A stretch of 7,551 bases of DNA from an uncultured Bacteroidota bacterium. Its GTDB lineage: Bacteria; Bacteroidota; Bacteroidia; Bacteroidales; P3. The DNA is taken from the NCBI GenBank assembly GCA_902766265.1, contig CACXCY010000118.1:1-7551 (forward strand). The letters run 5' to 3'. Numbering within the stretch: position 1 is the stretch's first letter; the number at the start of each line of letters is the position of its first letter. A program made the translations under genes and the position numbers. Below the pieces are notes generated by a model. That model did not search any database and was not told the DNA's origin. It was given only the letters and a program-made list of their open reading frames with translations. Below are positions 6,561 through 7,551 of the stretch, in pieces.

Positions 6561-7551
6561 CTATTTCTTGTCCTCGCCCAGGATGCGGTCCTCGCCCCAA
6601 ATGGCCTTGAGCTTGCTGATGCTGTCCTCGGCGTTCATCTCGCCGGTACGCTCCTTGTAGCGCTGCACGAAGACGCAGTCGTCCTTGCAGGCGTTGCCGC
6701 ACACGATGTCGGTAGCCAGAGCGTTGCACGTCGGAGCGCCGCAGAGACCACAATCTATCTGAGGGAAATAGGTCTTCATCTGGTCAATCTGCTCCATCTT
6801 CTCAAGCGCCTTGCTGATGTCGGGGTCGAGAATCATCATGCTGCGCGGCTTGGGCTGCTCCACCTCCACCGAGCTGAGGAGATAGTCCCTGTACTTGTCC
6901 ATCTCTTTGTCGCGCGACATCTCACCATTGCGTATCCGCTCGGCCGCCTTACGTGCACGCCCATACATACGCTCACCGATGAGAAAACGGTTGTCGCACG
7001 AGAGGATGGTGCCCGCACACGACTGGTCGCAAGCGCGCATCTCCAGAAACTCCACGCCCTCAATCTCGTCGTTCTCCAGCTTGTCGAGGAAGTCAATCAC
7101 ATTCTGAATGCCGTCGATGGCGTAGGAACGTTTGGCATAGCAAATACGCCGCTCGCCGTTGGTGAGGGTGGAAAGTATGGCATCCGAGGAGAGCCGCGGC
7201 GTCTGCAACGGCGGAAAGACGTAGTCCTTGCCTTGCTCCTTAATCTTCTTAAACACGCGGTTGTACAACGAATCCATGTTAATGACACCGTCGATGATGG
7301 ATTTGGTCTCACCCACAGGTGCCTTGACAGCAGCTATCTTTGCGGCACAGGGAGTGATATAGAACAGGCCAATGGCATCACGGGGAATCCCCTGCTCCTC
7401 AAGCACCTTTATAGCATATTCGGCAGAGATGTCGAGAGGTGCCTTGATAGGCATGATGTTATTAACCAACGAAGGGTATTTGACCTGTATGAGCCGGACG
7501 ATGGCAGGACAGAAGCCCGAGATGAGCGGCTCGTCGTCCTTGTGGGCGTCG
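6561..7551 (-). CDS. [FeFe]-hydrogenase-like protein (large subunit C-terminal domain) with C-terminal Fe-S domain, N terminus outside window
   Basis: Frame open from the right edge to TAG at 6561-6563; about 329 residues visible, numbered here from the edge. The TTG at 7467 is internal, because upstream codons read SGFCPAIVRLIQVKYPS without interruption. Three H-cluster loops are recognisable: L1 with GFCPA (C14), L2 with TPCAAK (C68, K71), and L3 with EMRACDQSCAG (C174 and C178). These retain the four cysteines that hold the [4Fe-4S] part of the H-cluster and bridge the di-iron site. Near the C terminus, C267-x2-C270-x4-C275-x16-C292 matches the small four-cysteine Fe-S domain seen in RnfB-like proteins. 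The active-site neighbours differ from catalytic HydA (see findings), which points to the sensory or HfsB/HydS-like groups C/D. In such proteins the enzyme is thought to sense H2 or redox state and signal through a partner; partner genes would lie beyond the right edge. Transcription runs toward the repeat array. Confidence 0.9.
   Translation of the reverse strand, partial: DAHKDDEPLISGFCPAIVRLIQVKYPSLVNNIMPIKAPLDISAEYAIKVLEEQGIPRDAIGLFYITPCAAKIAAVKAPVGETKSIIDGVINMDSLYNRVFKKIKEQGKDYVFPPLQTPRLSSDAILSTLTNGERRICYAKRSYAIDGIQNVIDFLDKLENDEIEGVEFLEMRACDQSCAGTILSCDNRFLIGERMYGRARKAAERIRNGEMSRDKEMDKYRDYLLSSVEVEQPKPRSMMILDPDISKALEKMEQIDQMKTYFPQIDCGLCGAPTCNALATDIVCGNACKDDCVFVQRYKERTGEMNAEDSISKLKAIWGEDRILGEDKK

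Noticed and set aside
7467..7469. TTG as the start of the hydrogenase-like gene
   Set aside because: The frame continues upstream to the window edge with conserved H-cluster loop L1, so the real start is outside the window.

Overview
The window looks like chromosomal DNA from a GC-rich member of the Bacteroidales, probably Prevotellaceae. Three things point there. The gene content includes a DUF4954-type protein, the Bacteroidetes version of a PlsC-domain acyltransferase, and a lipoprotein with an acidic patch right after the lipid cysteine. No start codon is preceded by a Shine-Dalgarno sequence. One upstream region carries the Bacteroidetes -7 box pattern TAnnTTTG. The genus is inference; no rRNA or marker gene is present.

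Layout, left to right. (1) 1-467, plus strand: the C-terminal end of a DUF4954-family protein. (2) 468-572: a gap with a -7 box inside an 8-bp inverted repeat. (3) 573-1976: a PlsC-domain acyltransferase with a four-helix C-terminal membrane region. (4) 2035-3993: a complete UPF1/SMUBP2-like superfamily 1 helicase starting at GTG. (5) 4058-4885: a probable surface lipoprotein with two tandem beta-sandwich-like repeats. (6) 4911-4940: a strong rho-independent terminator, ending only 15 nt before the next start codon. (7) 4956-6344: a MATE family efflux transporter. (8) 6345-6560: a convergent intergenic region with about 6.5 copies of an exact 24-bp-period tandem repeat. (9) 6561-7551, minus strand: the C-terminal part of an [FeFe]-hydrogenase-like protein with a C-terminal four-cysteine Fe-S domain; its N terminus lies outside the window.

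The genes are mostly housekeeping or envelope functions and do not form one obvious pathway. PlsC and helicase are 58 bp apart and may be cotranscribed. The lipoprotein is closed off by its own terminator. MATE and the hydrogenase-like gene converge on the repeat array, which is therefore placed where both transcripts should end.

The two points most worth following up are the 24-bp array and the altered H-cluster loops of the hydrogenase-like protein. The array has internal palindromes and puts stop codons in the frames of both flanking genes. The hydrogenase-like protein keeps the cluster-binding cysteines but has lost the proton-relay cysteine and other active-site residues, which fits a sensory or non-classical hydrogenase. 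I saw no phage, IS element, CRISPR array, tRNA or rRNA.
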